A stretch of DNA of 64,000 nucleotides from CAZAPO01 sp044841755. Lineage in GTDB: Bacteria; Bacteroidota; Bacteroidia; Flavobacteriales; Flavobacteriaceae. The first letter of the stretch is position 1, and each line of letters opens with the position of its first letter. The position numbers were made by a program, and so were the translations under genes. The DNA lies in assembly GCA_044841755.1 (NCBI GenBank), contig JAXOFM010000001.1, positions 682,001 through 746,000 of the forward strand, read 5' to 3'. This document shows, one piece after another, positions 53,356 to 62,421 of this stretch. The notes beneath the pieces are model-generated. The model was given only the letters and a program-made list of their open reading frames with translations. It did not search any database and was not told where the DNA came from.

Positions 53356-54407
53356 ACATCATCGTAATCTACAGTGATCTTAGCTGTAGTTGGTTGCGCT
53401 TGACAGGTTAAAATTAATCCTTCAGCTAATTCACTATCGGTTAAAATATTATTTTGACGCATTGTAGCTTCACCATCAGTTATTCTTGCAATGCAGCTAC
53501 TGCATACACCTCCTTGACAGGAGTAAGGAGCGTCTACATTTTCAGCTAGAGCAACTTCAAGAATAGTTTTATTTTGAGGCATTTCGAAAGTTATTTCCTC
53601 ATCATCAACAACAACGGTTACTTGCGAATTTCCATCGCTAACTTCTATTACTTCATTTTCAGTATTTGCAGGAGCAGTGAATAATTCAAAATGAATAGCC
53701 TCTTTTGAAACACCGTTGTCGGTTAATGTTTCGGTGACATTGTTTATCATTTCCTCTGGTCCGCAGAGATAATAATCATCAATTGCAAAGTCTTTGAATC
53801 TGTTTTTTACGACATAATTCACTACGCTTTTCTCTATGCGCCCAAAAAGTGCACCCTCTTCATTAGATTGACTGTAAACTTCCTGAAGATGAAATCTGCT
53901 GGGATAAGACTCTTTTAGAGCATTTAATTTTTTGTAAAAAATGGTGTCGCTAGGAGTTTTGTTTCCATAAACAAGAATAAAAGTACTATTTAACTCTTCC
54001 TCAAGGAGTGTTTTAACAATTCCTATTACTGGTGTAATTCCACTACCAGCAGCAAAAGCAGCAATTGTTCTTTTTTCAGTAATATCTGGCTCGAAAATAA
54101 AGCGACCATTAGGAGTAGCAACATCAATACTATCGCCAACTTTTAAATTACGATTTGCATAAGTTGAAAACACACCATTTTCAACTTCTTTCACTGCAAC
54201 TGTTAGCAGTCCACTATTAGCTGAAGAGCAGATTGAATAATCTCTTCTAACTTCATTACCTTCTATAATAGCTCTAAGTGTGAGGTACTGTCCAGCTTTA
54301 AATTTAAAGATTTCTTTTAACGATTCTGGGACGTTAAAGCTAATACTTACAGCCTTCTCTGTTTCACGAGTAATACTTTGTATAGTGAGTTTATGGAATT
54401 GCGACAT
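53352..54407 (-). CDS. Ferredoxin-NADP reductase-like flavoprotein with C-terminal 2Fe-2S domain
   Basis: The 351-residue protein (from the ATG at 54407) has an FAD domain with RRDYSICSS, an NAD(P) domain with AAGSGITPVIGIV and YLCGPEEMI, and a plant-type 2Fe-2S domain with C297, C302, C305 and C335. This is the PaaE/Hmp-like layout. It may pass electrons from NAD(P)H to an oxygenase or desaturase not in the window. Six further N-terminal residues are possible in frame, but the -7 box at 54423-54430 makes the later start better. Confidence 0.92.
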   Translation of the reverse strand: MSQFHKLTIQSITRETEKAVSISFNVPESLKEIFKFKAGQYLTLRAIIEGNEVRRDYSICSSANSGLLTVAVKEVENGVFSTYANRNLKVGDSIDVATPNGRFIFEPDITEKRTIAAFAAGSGITPVIGIVKTLLEEELNSTFILVYGNKTPSDTIFYKKLNALKESYPSRFHLQEVYSQSNEEGALFGRIEKSVVNYVVKNRFKDFAIDDYYLCGPEEMINNVTETLTDNGVSKEAIHFELFTAPANTENEVIEVSDGNSQVTVVVDDEEITFEMPQNKTILEVALAENVDAPYSCQGGVCSSCIARITDGEATMRQNNILTDSELAEGLILTCQAQPTTAKITVDYDDV

Positions 54408-54422
54408 TGAAATTAATTTTGG

Positions 54423-54430
54423 CAAAAGTA
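54423..54430 (-). promoter_or_regulatory. -7 box of the ferredoxin reductase gene (minus strand)
   Basis: The minus strand reads TACTTTTG, matching TAnnTTTG. It overlaps the outermost possible ATG (54425), so translation should begin at 54407. No -33 TTG at standard spacing is seen. Confidence 0.55.
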
Positions 54431-54514
54431 ATGAAGTAAATAGTTAATTTTTAATTTAGAGTGTAACAAATTGACTCATTTTAAAACCTATAGAGCGAAC
54501 ACGACCAAAAAATT

Positions 54515-55993
54515 ATGATTAAACACTTTCTTCGCCTTGAATGGAAGCAATACTTTCGTTCTTCCTATTGGCAAAAAAATCTTCTGATTAATATACTCAT
54601 GGTTTTTTTAGCATTGTACTTTGTTGCCATATTCTTAATAATGGGCTTATCATTGTATCCTATTCTAAAAAAGCTTTATCCAGATGACGATCCGTTTATT
54701 ATTGCAAATGGATTTGTGTTCTTTTGGTTTCTAGGAGATTTATTTATTAGGTTCTTTTTTCAGAAACTTCCGGTGATGAGTGTAAAGCCATTGCTAACGT
54801 TGCCTATAAAGCGCTCAAAAGTTGTAAACTACGTATTAGGAAAATCTGGTTTTAGCTTTTTTAATTTCTTACCACTATTTGCGGTAATTCCTTTTGGTAT
54901 TGTACTCATAACTAAAGACTATGATGTTTCCAATGTAATTGTTTGGATGCTAACTATGTTGGTGATTACGCTTATTAGTAACTTTTTAAATTTTATTTTT
55001 GAAAGCATTTCAGCCGAAATTGAGTTGTCTTTTCTACCAATAATTGTAACAGTTGGAGGTCTTTTTGCTCTAGATAATTTTAATGTCATCGATTTATCAC
55101 AATTGTTCTCTCAAGGGGTGCTGTATATTGTTAATAATCCCATTTTCATATTAATTCCTATAGCAGCCTTATTAATTATTTATTATTTCAATTTTAAGAT
55201 TCTTCGGAAGAAGTTGTACCTGGATAATTCGCTAAAAGTAAAAACATCTGAAGCTAAATCAACTAATTTAGAATGGACAAAGAGATTTGGCGCTATAGCT
55301 CCATTTATGCAGTTAGATATAAAGCTTTTAACAAGAAACAAACGCACAAAATCTTCATTATGGATGCTTGGTTTAGGGCTACTCTACGGATTGTTCTTCT
55401 ATCCGCAGCCGATGTATCGCGAAATGGAATTTATGTTTGCTTTTATTGGTGTTTTTGTAACAGGTATTTTCCTTATGAACTTTGGACAATTTGTACCAGC
55501 TTGGGACAGTAGTTATTACAAGCTATTAATGAGTCAAAATATTCAGTACAAAGATTATTTAAGATCGAAACATACTTTAATGGCTCTAAGCGTTATTATA
55601 TTATTTGTCTTAAGCATTCCGTACGTGTATTTTGGATGGAAGATATTGATTGCACATTTTGCAGCTGCAGTTTACAATGTTGGTGTCAACACCCATGTTA
55701 TTTTGTTTGGAGGTGCATTCAATAGAAAAAAAATTGCCCTCGATCAAAAAGCAGCATTTAACTTTCAAGGTACCGGAGCTGTGCAATGGCTTATAGGAAT
55801 TCCTCTTATGCTGATTCCAATGGCTATTTTCGGAGTAATTAATTGGTTGGTAAATTTTGAAGTCGCCATTGCTACATTAATAATATTAGGCTTCTCTGGA
55901 ATTTTATTTCATCATAAAATTATGAACGCTATAGTGCGTAAGTATCAAGATTCAAAGTATAAAATGATAAACGCATTTAGTCAAGAAAATTAA
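54515..55993 (+). CDS. DUF5687 family ABC exporter permease
   Basis: The 492-residue protein has about twelve helices and a short cytosolic N-terminus (IKHFLRLEWKQYFRS) like ABC-2 permeases. It corresponds to DUF5687, which occurs next to ABC ATPase genes in Bacteroidota. The ATPase gene follows nine bases later, so the pair forms an exporter. The substrate is unknown. Confidence 0.82.
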   Translation: MIKHFLRLEWKQYFRSSYWQKNLLINILMVFLALYFVAIFLIMGLSLYPILKKLYPDDDPFIIANGFVFFWFLGDLFIRFFFQKLPVMSVKPLLTLPIKRSKVVNYVLGKSGFSFFNFLPLFAVIPFGIVLITKDYDVSNVIVWMLTMLVITLISNFLNFIFESISAEIELSFLPIIVTVGGLFALDNFNVIDLSQLFSQGVLYIVNNPIFILIPIAALLIIYYFNFKILRKKLYLDNSLKVKTSEAKSTNLEWTKRFGAIAPFMQLDIKLLTRNKRTKSSLWMLGLGLLYGLFFYPQPMYREMEFMFAFIGVFVTGIFLMNFGQFVPAWDSSYYKLLMSQNIQYKDYLRSKHTLMALSVIILFVLSIPYVYFGWKILIAHFAAAVYNVGVNTHVILFGGAFNRKKIALDQKAAFNFQGTGAVQWLIGIPLMLIPMAIFGVINWLVNFEVAIATLIILGFSGILFHHKIMNAIVRKYQDSKYKMINAFSQEN

Positions 55994-56002
55994 ACACACA
56001 TC

Positions 56003-56698
56003 ATGATTACAACACAAAATTTATCAAAATCATATAACGGGGTAGAGGTATTGAATATCTCTGGTCTAGAAATTCCAAAGGGACAAAGCTTTGGATTAGT
56101 GGGAAACAATGGCGCCGGGAAAACGACATTCTTTAGTCTATTATTAGACCTTATTAAACCCACAACTGGGAAAATAACGAGTAATGAAATAATAGTTAGC
56201 AATAGCGAAGCTTGGAAACCTTTTACAGCAGCTTTTATTGATGAAAGCTTTTTAATTGGCTATTTAACACCTGAAGAGTATTTCTATTTTATAGGTGATT
56301 TACGAAATCAAAACAAAGCCGATGTAGATGCTTTAATGCAACAATTCGATGAGATTTTCAACGGCGAGATTCTCGGGAAGAAAAAGTATCTAAGAGACTT
56401 AAGTAAGGGAAATCAGAAGAAGGCAGGAATTGCCGCAGCACTTATAGGAAATCCGGAGGTTATTATTCTTGATGAGCCTTTTGCTAATTTGGATCCAACT
56501 ACTCAAATTCGGTTGAAAGAATTTATTAAAACACTAACAGAGAACAGAGATATTACGGTTTTAATTTCGAGCCATGATCTTATGCACGTAACAGAAGTTT
56601 GTGAACGTATTGTAGTGTTAGATAAAGGTGAGGTTGTAAAAGATATTGAAACCAGTGAGGCGACCTTAAAAGAACTTGAAGACCACTTTAGAAGTTAG
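56003..56698 (+). CDS. ABC transporter ATP-binding protein
   Basis: The 231-residue ATPase has Walker A GNNGAGKT (34-41), a signature loop LSKGNQKK (in the place of LSGGQ) and Walker B VIILDEP followed by the D-loop NLDP and the switch His in SSHD. It energises the DUF5687 permease encoded just upstream. The signature has Lys for the first Gly, as in several ABC-2 type exporters. Confidence 0.95.
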   Translation: MITTQNLSKSYNGVEVLNISGLEIPKGQSFGLVGNNGAGKTTFFSLLLDLIKPTTGKITSNEIIVSNSEAWKPFTAAFIDESFLIGYLTPEEYFYFIGDLRNQNKADVDALMQQFDEIFNGEILGKKKYLRDLSKGNQKKAGIAAALIGNPEVIILDEPFANLDPTTQIRLKEFIKTLTENRDITVLISSHDLMHVTEVCERIVVLDKGEVVKDIETSEATLKELEDHFRS

Positions 56699-56718
56699 AT
56701 ATTAGGCTGAAAGTCGAG

Positions 56719-56726
56719 TATTTTTG
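56719..56726 (+). promoter_or_regulatory. -7 box of porW/sprE
   Basis: TATTTTTG matches TAnnTTTG and lies in the 114-base gap after the ABC gene. The leader would be about 80 bases and carries the 16-bp palindrome at 56764-56779. A -33 TTG is not clear. Confidence 0.55.
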
Positions 56727-56763
56727 CAGTTTAATAGAAAAAAGATGGTTATTTTTACATTAT

Positions 56764-56779
56764 TGCATAATATTATGCA
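56764..56779. promoter_or_regulatory. 16-bp perfect palindrome in the porW/sprE leader
   Basis: TGCATAATATTATGCA is identical on both strands. It lies between the -7 box and the TTG start. It could be a dimeric regulator site or form a short hairpin in the mRNA. I do not know a Bacteroidota regulator with this site. Confidence 0.5.
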
Positions 56780-56812
56780 GGTCATTTAGTTAATTTACTA
56801 AAAACACCAACG

Positions 56813-59338
56813 TTGAAAGCTTTTAAAACCAAATCTATACTACTACTTTCTGCTATTGCTATTGCTGGATGCTCTCGCAAAAAAGACAGCTTTGTAAGCC
56901 GCAATTTTCATGCAGTTACTACCGAGTTTAATATTCTGTACAATGGTTATAATGCCTTAGAGCAAGGTAGAGAAGATCTTAATAGTACTTATTTTGATAG
57001 TTATTGGGATATTTTACCGATAGAGCGAATGCAGATTACAGATGAGGTTGCACTACCAGGTCAAACAACTAACGATAATTTTGGCAAAGCTGAAGAAAAA
57101 GCAATTAAAGCTATTCAAAAACACGGAATGAACATCAAAGGGAAAGAAAAAAACCCACAAATTGATGAAGCATACATGTTATTGGGAAAGGCAAGGTATT
57201 TTGATCAACGTTTTGTGCCAGCTTTAGAGGCGTTTAACTACGTGCTTTATAAGTATCCGGCAAGCGATCAGATTAACCAAGCAAGAGTCTGGAGAGAAAA
57301 AGCCAATTTGCGTTTAGAGAATGATGAGTTGGCAATTACAAATTTAAAGCGCTTACTATATCAAGAAGAGCTAGAAGGACAAGATTTGTCAGATGCAACT
57401 TCTACATTGGCCCAAGCTTATATCAACACAAAGTCTTTAGATAGCGCAATTACTCAGTTGGAAATTGCCTCTAATACAACAAAAAGCAATGATGAAAGAG
57501 GGCGTTATAAGTTTATTCAAGGACAATTGTACAATGCGTTAGAAAAGAAAGATAGTGCTAATCTAGCTTTTGATAAGGTTATTGAGTTACACAGGAAAAC
57601 ACCTAGAATTTATTACATAAGCGCCTACTTAGAAAAAGCAAATAATTTCGATTACGAAAACGGTAACAAACTAGAATTTCTAGAGTTGTTAACCGAACTG
57701 GAAGAAAACAGAGAAAACCGTCCATTTTTAGATAAGATCTATTATCAAATTGCACAGTATCACAATACAAATGATTCGGACACACTTGCGGTTTCTTATT
57801 ATAACAAGTCTTTAAGAGAAGGCTCCCAAGATAAATTCTTGAATGCAATGAGCTATCAAAATCTCGGTAATATGAGCTTCGATAAAACTATCTATAAAGA
57901 TGCTGGAGCATACTACGATAGTACCATGCAGAACCTCAAGGAAAGCACAAAGTTATTTAGACAAATAAGAAGAAAAAGAGATAATCTAGATGATGTGATA
58001 TTTTACGAAGACGTTGCTGTTAGAAACGATAGTATCCTTCGTTTAATAAACATGTCTGACGAAGATAAGCTATCGTATTTTACTGAGTTTACTAATAATT
58101 TAAAAGAAAAAGCAGAAGCATTAAAAGAGCAACAAGAAGCAGCGCAATTAAAGGCAGATCAGTTATCGAAAAGTGGTCAGAATGCTATCAATCCTAGAAC
58201 AAATTCTACGTCGACATTTTATTTCTACAACCCAGTAACTGTGGCTTATGGCAAGAACGAGTTTATGCAAAATTGGGGAGATCGTCAATTAAAAGATAAT
58301 TGGAGATGGTCAAGCAATAGCGGTGCTGTTTCTAATGATTTGACAGAAGCCATTGAACTAGCTGAAGGAGAAGAAAGTGAACTTTTTGATCCACAGTTCT
58401 ATATTTCTAAAATACCAACAGAGCAAAAAGTAATTGATAGCTTGTCAAAAGACAGAAACTTTGCGTATTATCAATTAGGACTTATTTATAAAGAAAAATT
58501 TAGTGAATATCATCTTGCGAAAGACAAATTACAAGCATTATTAAAAAGTAATCCAGAAGAACGCTTAATACTTCCTTCAAAATATAACCTCTTTAAAATC
58601 TATGAGCTTTTAGGATTAAACGATGAAGCTAATATTGCCAAGAATGACATTATTAGCAACTATCCAGATTCCCGATATGCGGTTATTTTATTAAACCCAG
58701 AGGCTGCATTAGAGGAGGATGAAAATAGTATGGAGAATCTATATGAGTCACTTTATAAAAAGTTTGAAGAGCAAGAGTATGAAGAAGTGATTTCTATGAG
58801 TGATGAGTATATCTCACGATTTGAAGGAGAATATTTTGTCCCTAAGTTTGAGTTCTTAAAAACGGTTTCCAAAGCAAGATTAAATGGTTTTGACAGTTAT
58901 AAGGAAGGACTTAATTATATCGCATTAAACTATCCTAATAGTCAAGAAGGGAAGCGAGCTGATGATATGTTGAAGAACGTTATTCCAATGTTGTCAAGAT
59001 CAGAATTTCACGATAATGAAGGTTCAAAACACTTTAAGGCGATATATCAGTTTAGTGGAGAAGAAAGAGAAGGGATTGAGGATTTTGTTAAAGAATTAGA
59101 TGAGGCAATTAAAGCTATTGAATTCTTTGAATTAAGTACTTCTATTGATATGTACAATAGTAATACTATCTTTGTAGTGGTACATGGTCTAAAAAGTATA
59201 CAGGCAGCAAGAGGTTTTGGAGTACTATTGAAGGATAAAGAACAACATATTGAGCGTGAGCACTTCGGAATTTCGTCACAAAACTACCAGATAATTCAAA
59301 TTCATAAGAATTTAGAAACGTACCTAAAAACTCTGTAG
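56813..59338 (+). CDS. sprE: Type IX secretion/gliding lipoprotein PorW/SprE, TTG start
   Basis: PorW/SprE is a periplasmic outer-membrane lipoprotein needed for type IX secretion and gliding. The 841-residue protein has a lipobox ending at C20 (IAIAGC), then SRNFHAVTTEFNILYNGYNAL, the family N-terminal block, and many tetratricopeptide-like helical repeats (about 115-640). Length matches F. johnsoniae SprE. The TTG at 56813 gives a proper basic-hydrophobic signal; no ATG exists before the lipobox. It is followed by the bactofilin gene after 21 bases. Confidence 0.93.
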   Translation: MKAFKTKSILLLSAIAIAGCSRKKDSFVSRNFHAVTTEFNILYNGYNALEQGREDLNSTYFDSYWDILPIERMQITDEVALPGQTTNDNFGKAEEKAIKAIQKHGMNIKGKEKNPQIDEAYMLLGKARYFDQRFVPALEAFNYVLYKYPASDQINQARVWREKANLRLENDELAITNLKRLLYQEELEGQDLSDATSTLAQAYINTKSLDSAITQLEIASNTTKSNDERGRYKFIQGQLYNALEKKDSANLAFDKVIELHRKTPRIYYISAYLEKANNFDYENGNKLEFLELLTELEENRENRPFLDKIYYQIAQYHNTNDSDTLAVSYYNKSLREGSQDKFLNAMSYQNLGNMSFDKTIYKDAGAYYDSTMQNLKESTKLFRQIRRKRDNLDDVIFYEDVAVRNDSILRLINMSDEDKLSYFTEFTNNLKEKAEALKEQQEAAQLKADQLSKSGQNAINPRTNSTSTFYFYNPVTVAYGKNEFMQNWGDRQLKDNWRWSSNSGAVSNDLTEAIELAEGEESELFDPQFYISKIPTEQKVIDSLSKDRNFAYYQLGLIYKEKFSEYHLAKDKLQALLKSNPEERLILPSKYNLFKIYELLGLNDEANIAKNDIISNYPDSRYAVILLNPEAALEEDENSMENLYESLYKKFEEQEYEEVISMSDEYISRFEGEYFVPKFEFLKTVSKARLNGFDSYKEGLNYIALNYPNSQEGKRADDMLKNVIPMLSRSEFHDNEGSKHFKAIYQFSGEEREGIEDFVKELDEAIKAIEFFELSTSIDMYNSNTIFVVVHGLKSIQAARGFGVLLKDKEQHIEREHFGISSQNYQIIQIHKNLETYLKTL

Positions 59339-59359
59339 AAACGATTAATAGCAATAGAT

Positions 59360-59797
59360 ATGTTTTCAGATGGTAAACGAGGGAGAGGAGATGCAATGGA
59401 ATCTTCGTCTCAACAAAACAGAATAGCTCAAGGTACTACCATAGTTGGTGATATTGTGAGCGAAGGTGGATTTAGAATAGATGGTGCGGTACAAGGAACC
59501 ATCAAAACTCCAGGAAAGATAGTAGTAGGTAAATCAGGAATAATTAACGGAACACTTGAAGGCACTAATGCGGATTTTGAAGGGCGCTTTTCAGGAAAAC
59601 TTAGATTATCTGGCGTACTATCTTTAAAATCGACGGCATTTATAGAGGGTGAAGTAGAGGTTGGCAAATTGGCAGTAGAGCCTGGAGCAACCTTTAATGC
59701 GGTTTGTAGTATGAAAGGTGCCGTAAAAGAACTCAATAAAGGTGAGCAACAACAAAGACCAAGACCAACAACAACCCAAGAAGGAAAATCCGCTTAA
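59360..59797 (+). CDS. Bactofilin (polymer-forming cytoskeletal protein)
   Basis: Bactofilins self-assemble into filaments without nucleotide and often anchor envelope enzymes. The 145-residue product has a polar N-terminus, the beta-helical bactofilin core (about 25-118) with repeats such as IVGDIVSEGGFRIDGAVQG and VVGKSGIINGTLEG, and a Gln/Pro-rich tail. The tail codons (last 56 bases) are read in another frame as the start of atpZ. Confidence 0.93.
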   Translation: MFSDGKRGRGDAMESSSQQNRIAQGTTIVGDIVSEGGFRIDGAVQGTIKTPGKIVVGKSGIINGTLEGTNADFEGRFSGKLRLSGVLSLKSTAFIEGEVEVGKLAVEPGATFNAVCSMKGAVKELNKGEQQQRPRPTTTQEGKSA

Positions 59798-59987
59798 GCA
59801 AGTAGCTGTTTTATCAGGAATTGGAATTCAAATGGGTGTAATCATCTATTTGTTTGTGCTTTTAGGTAAATGGTTAGATACCAATTATAACAATGGCGAA
59901 AAACTGTTTATCATTATATGTACACTGTTGGGTGTGGCAGCTTCTCTATACGTTGTAATCAAACAACTTAACCGAATAAAATATTAA
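59742..59987 (+). CDS. AtpZ/AtpI family protein, GTG start
   Basis: The 81-residue product has a polar N-terminus rich in Gln and Lys and two membrane helices (about 22-43 and 54-72) with GIGIQMGVIIYLFVLLGKWLD read across the first helix, the AtpZ/AtpI pattern. These assist c-ring assembly or Mg/Ca uptake near ATP synthase. The start is a GTG within the bactofilin gene; no ATG comes before the first helix. Its stop is followed at once by the next ATG. Confidence 0.85.
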   Translation: MSNNKDQDQQQPKKENPLKQVAVLSGIGIQMGVIIYLFVLLGKWLDTNYNNGEKLFIIICTLLGVAASLYVVIKQLNRIKY

Positions 59988-60374
59988 ATGAGCAACGTTT
60001 TTACTCGCTTTACTTTCAGACTTATAAGTGCATTGGTTATTGCTTTTGGAGCGCACATTTTATTACTTAACTGGTTAGAAAAGCCTCTTTTTAACAACAT
60101 GATCATTACCTCATATCTGGTCAATGGTGTTTTAGCGATTGCCATATTTGGTTTTTTGTATAAAAAGCGAGAACGTTTTAAAGACCAAATTGGGTTTTTA
60201 TTTTTAGCAGGAAGTTTGCTCAAATTTGCAGTCTTTTTTATTGTTTTCTACCCTATTTTTAAGGCTGATGGAAATATGTCTGGAATGGAGTTTGCATCAT
60301 TTTTTGTTCCTTATGCTCTGTGTCTTGTAACAGAAACATTTAGCCTAGTAAAATGGCTAAATAAAATGGAATAA
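59988..60374 (+). CDS. Small four-helix membrane protein before atpB (DUF6168 type)
   Basis: The 128-residue product has four predicted membrane helices and a short basic loop (YKKRERFKDQ). It lies where AtpI is found in other phyla, between atpZ and atpB, and matches my memory of DUF6168 in flavobacteria. No motif supports an enzymatic role. An accessory role in ATP synthase assembly is inferred from position. Confidence 0.72.
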   Translation: MSNVFTRFTFRLISALVIAFGAHILLLNWLEKPLFNNMIITSYLVNGVLAIAIFGFLYKKRERFKDQIGFLFLAGSLLKFAVFFIVFYPIFKADGNMSGMEFASFFVPYALCLVTETFSLVKWLNKME

Positions 60375-60429
60375 ATAAGCTGTCATTTTTCTATCTAAAA
60401 TCATTCTAAAATAAAGTGCTAAATAGTTT

Positions 60430-60457
60430 TTGTTTTTGATATAAAAACATACCTTTG
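60430..60457 (+). promoter_or_regulatory. Promoter of the ATP synthase operon
   Basis: TTG (60430-60432) and TACCTTTG (60450-60457) are 17 bases apart, within the flavobacterial range. Transcription should begin near 60463, about 30 bases before the atpB ATG. It separates atpB onward from the bactofilin/atpZ transcript. Confidence 0.65.
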
Positions 60458-60491
60458 CAGCGATTTTTAAGCCACTATTATTTAGAGTGAT

Positions 60492-61598
60492 ATGCGAAGA
60501 AAAATAACTGTAAAAGCAATAACGTTAGTATTACTTTTAATTTCCTTTACTTCTTATGGAAAAGAAGAGACTCCAAAAGGTGATATTAAGTCTGAAATCA
60601 AGGCATATATCGATCATCACTTGTTAGATTCTTATGATTTCGCTTTAACATCGTATACTGATGACAACGGGAAGAAAGTGTATTGGGGTTTTCCTTTACC
60701 AGTAATTCTTTGGGATGATGGGTTAAAGGTGTTTTCCTCTTCAAAATTTCACCATGGAGAAACACTTGCTGAGGTAGATGGTAATTACTACAAGCTATAT
60801 CATAATAAAATATACAAGACAGACGCTCAAGGGGTCATCAACTATGATGCAGAGCATCACCCAACTAATGCAAAACCATTAGATTTTTCAATCACGAAAA
60901 ATGTAGTGGTTATCTTTTTAGTGGGAGTTTTAATGTTCTTCTTATTTAGAGGTTTAGCAAGATCGTATGCTAAGAACAATGGTATTCCAACGGGAGCTGG
61001 TCGTTTCTTCGAGCCAATTGTACTTTACATTCGCGATGACATTGCAATTCCAAACATTGGAGAGAAGAAGTACAGAAAGTATATGCCGTATTTATTAACG
61101 GTATTTTTCTTTATCTGGATTATTAATATGCTAGGGTTAACTCCACTGGGTGTAAATGTAACTAACAGTATTTCTGTAACTGTTGCATTGGCATTGATCA
61201 CATTCTTTATCACGAACTTTACAGGAACAAAAGACTATTGGAAGCACATCTTTGATCCATTAGGCGACTCAATGCCTTGGATAGCAAAGATTCCTTTATA
61301 TATTATCTTAATACCAATTGAGGTATTAGGTATTTTCATTAAACCATTCTCATTATTAATTCGTTTGTATGCTAATATTAAAGCAGGACATATTGTATTA
61401 ATGAGTTTAATTGGTTTAATGTTCATTTTTAAGAGTTGGTTAGGTAGTCCGTTATCATTTGGATTAGCCTTTGCTATCTCTTTAATTGAGTTGTTAGTGG
61501 CATTGTTACAGGCATATATCTTTACAATGTTATCAGCACTTTATTTTGGTTTTGCTGCAGAAGAGCATGACCATCATGAAGAGGCTCACGCACACTAG
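60492..61598 (+). CDS. atpB: ATP synthase subunit a
   Basis: Subunit a forms the ion half-channels of F0. The 368-residue protein is longer than the 270 of E. coli because of an N-terminal signal-like helix and a soluble extension (about 25-130), a feature common in Bacteroidota. Its helices carry the essential Arg R291 in LLIRLYANIKAGH. The His-rich tail HDHHEEAHAH ends it. Confidence 0.95.
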   Translation: MRRKITVKAITLVLLLISFTSYGKEETPKGDIKSEIKAYIDHHLLDSYDFALTSYTDDNGKKVYWGFPLPVILWDDGLKVFSSSKFHHGETLAEVDGNYYKLYHNKIYKTDAQGVINYDAEHHPTNAKPLDFSITKNVVVIFLVGVLMFFLFRGLARSYAKNNGIPTGAGRFFEPIVLYIRDDIAIPNIGEKKYRKYMPYLLTVFFFIWIINMLGLTPLGVNVTNSISVTVALALITFFITNFTGTKDYWKHIFDPLGDSMPWIAKIPLYIILIPIEVLGIFIKPFSLLIRLYANIKAGHIVLMSLIGLMFIFKSWLGSPLSFGLAFAISLIELLVALLQAYIFTMLSALYFGFAAEEHDHHEEAHAH

Positions 61599-61637
61599 TG
61601 CGCAAAATTGAATGTTTAATTTTTAAATATATATACT

Positions 61638-61829
61638 ATGGAAATTCCAGTAATGGTAGGTGCAGGTTTAGTAGTAATCGGTGTAGGATTAGGTATTGGG
61701 CGTATTGGTGGTTCAGCAATGGAAGCTATCGCTCGTCAACCAGAGTCTTACGGTAAGATTCAAACTGCTATGCTTATCGCAGCTGCATTAATCGAAGGTA
61801 TTGGGTTCGCTGCTTTATTCGCAGTTTAA
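61638..61829 (+). CDS. atpE: ATP synthase subunit c
   Basis: The 63-residue hairpin protein forms the rotating c-ring. Helix 1 is Gly-rich (GAGLVVIGVGLGIGRIGGSA), the loop contains RQP (33-35), and helix 2 carries the ion-binding E53 in LIEGIGF. The residues next to E53 lack the Ser/Thr of sodium-type rings, so proton coupling is more likely. A strong hairpin follows the gene. Confidence 0.97.
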   Translation: MEIPVMVGAGLVVIGVGLGIGRIGGSAMEAIARQPESYGKIQTAMLIAAALIEGIGFAALFAV

Positions 61830-61842
61830 TCCAGAGATCTAA

Positions 61843-61877
61843 AAGTACAGTTGCAACGGTTGGTTGCAACTGTACTT
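61843..61877 (+). promoter_or_regulatory. Stem-loop between atpE and atpF
   Basis: Perfect 15-base arms AAGTACAGTTGCAAC and GTTGCAACTGTACTT flank the loop GGTTG, 14 bases after the atpE stop. No T run follows, so full termination is unlikely. It may protect the atpE mRNA end or act as a partial terminator to raise the amount of subunit c, needed in many copies per enzyme. Confidence 0.7.
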
Positions 61878-61913
61878 AATTAAAAATTAAAAAGATATAA
61901 CACTATATATATT

Positions 61914-62414
61914 ATGGAAAAGTTATTAGGAGAATTTTCGATCGGATTGTTTTTTTGGCAAACAGTATTATTCTTAGCGCTTTTATTCTTACTTAGAAAA
62001 TTTGCGTGGAAACCAATATTGAATGCAGTAAGCGATAGAGAAGAAGGTATTAAAACAGCTCTTGAATCAGCAGAGAATGCTAAGAGAGAAATGGAAAACC
62101 TTCAAGCTGATAACGAAAAGCTTTTAAAAGAAGCTAGAGCTGAACGTGAGGCTATGCTTAAAGAAGCTCGTGAGATCAAAAACAAAATGATCGATGACGC
62201 TAAAGAAGAAGCAAAAGAGGAAGCAGGTAAATTAGTTGCAGCGGCTCAAGTATCTATTGAAACGGAAAAGAAAGCGGCTATAGCAGATCTTAAAGCTCAG
62301 GTAGCAAACCTATCAATTGAGATTGCAGAAAAAGTAGTGCGTGATGAATTATCTAACAAAGAAAAACAAGTAAAACTTGTTGAGTCTATGTTAGGTGAAG
62401 CAACTTTAAACTAA
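61914..62414 (+). CDS. atpF: ATP synthase subunit b
   Basis: Subunit b is the peripheral stalk. The 166-residue protein has one N-terminal membrane helix (about 9-27) followed by the KFAWKPI block and a long charged coiled coil. Length is standard. It follows the intergenic stem-loop and precedes atpH by seven bases. Confidence 0.95.
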   Translation: MEKLLGEFSIGLFFWQTVLFLALLFLLRKFAWKPILNAVSDREEGIKTALESAENAKREMENLQADNEKLLKEARAEREAMLKEAREIKNKMIDDAKEEAKEEAGKLVAAAQVSIETEKKAAIADLKAQVANLSIEIAEKVVRDELSNKEKQVKLVESMLGEATLN

Positions 62415-62421
62415 AGTTATA

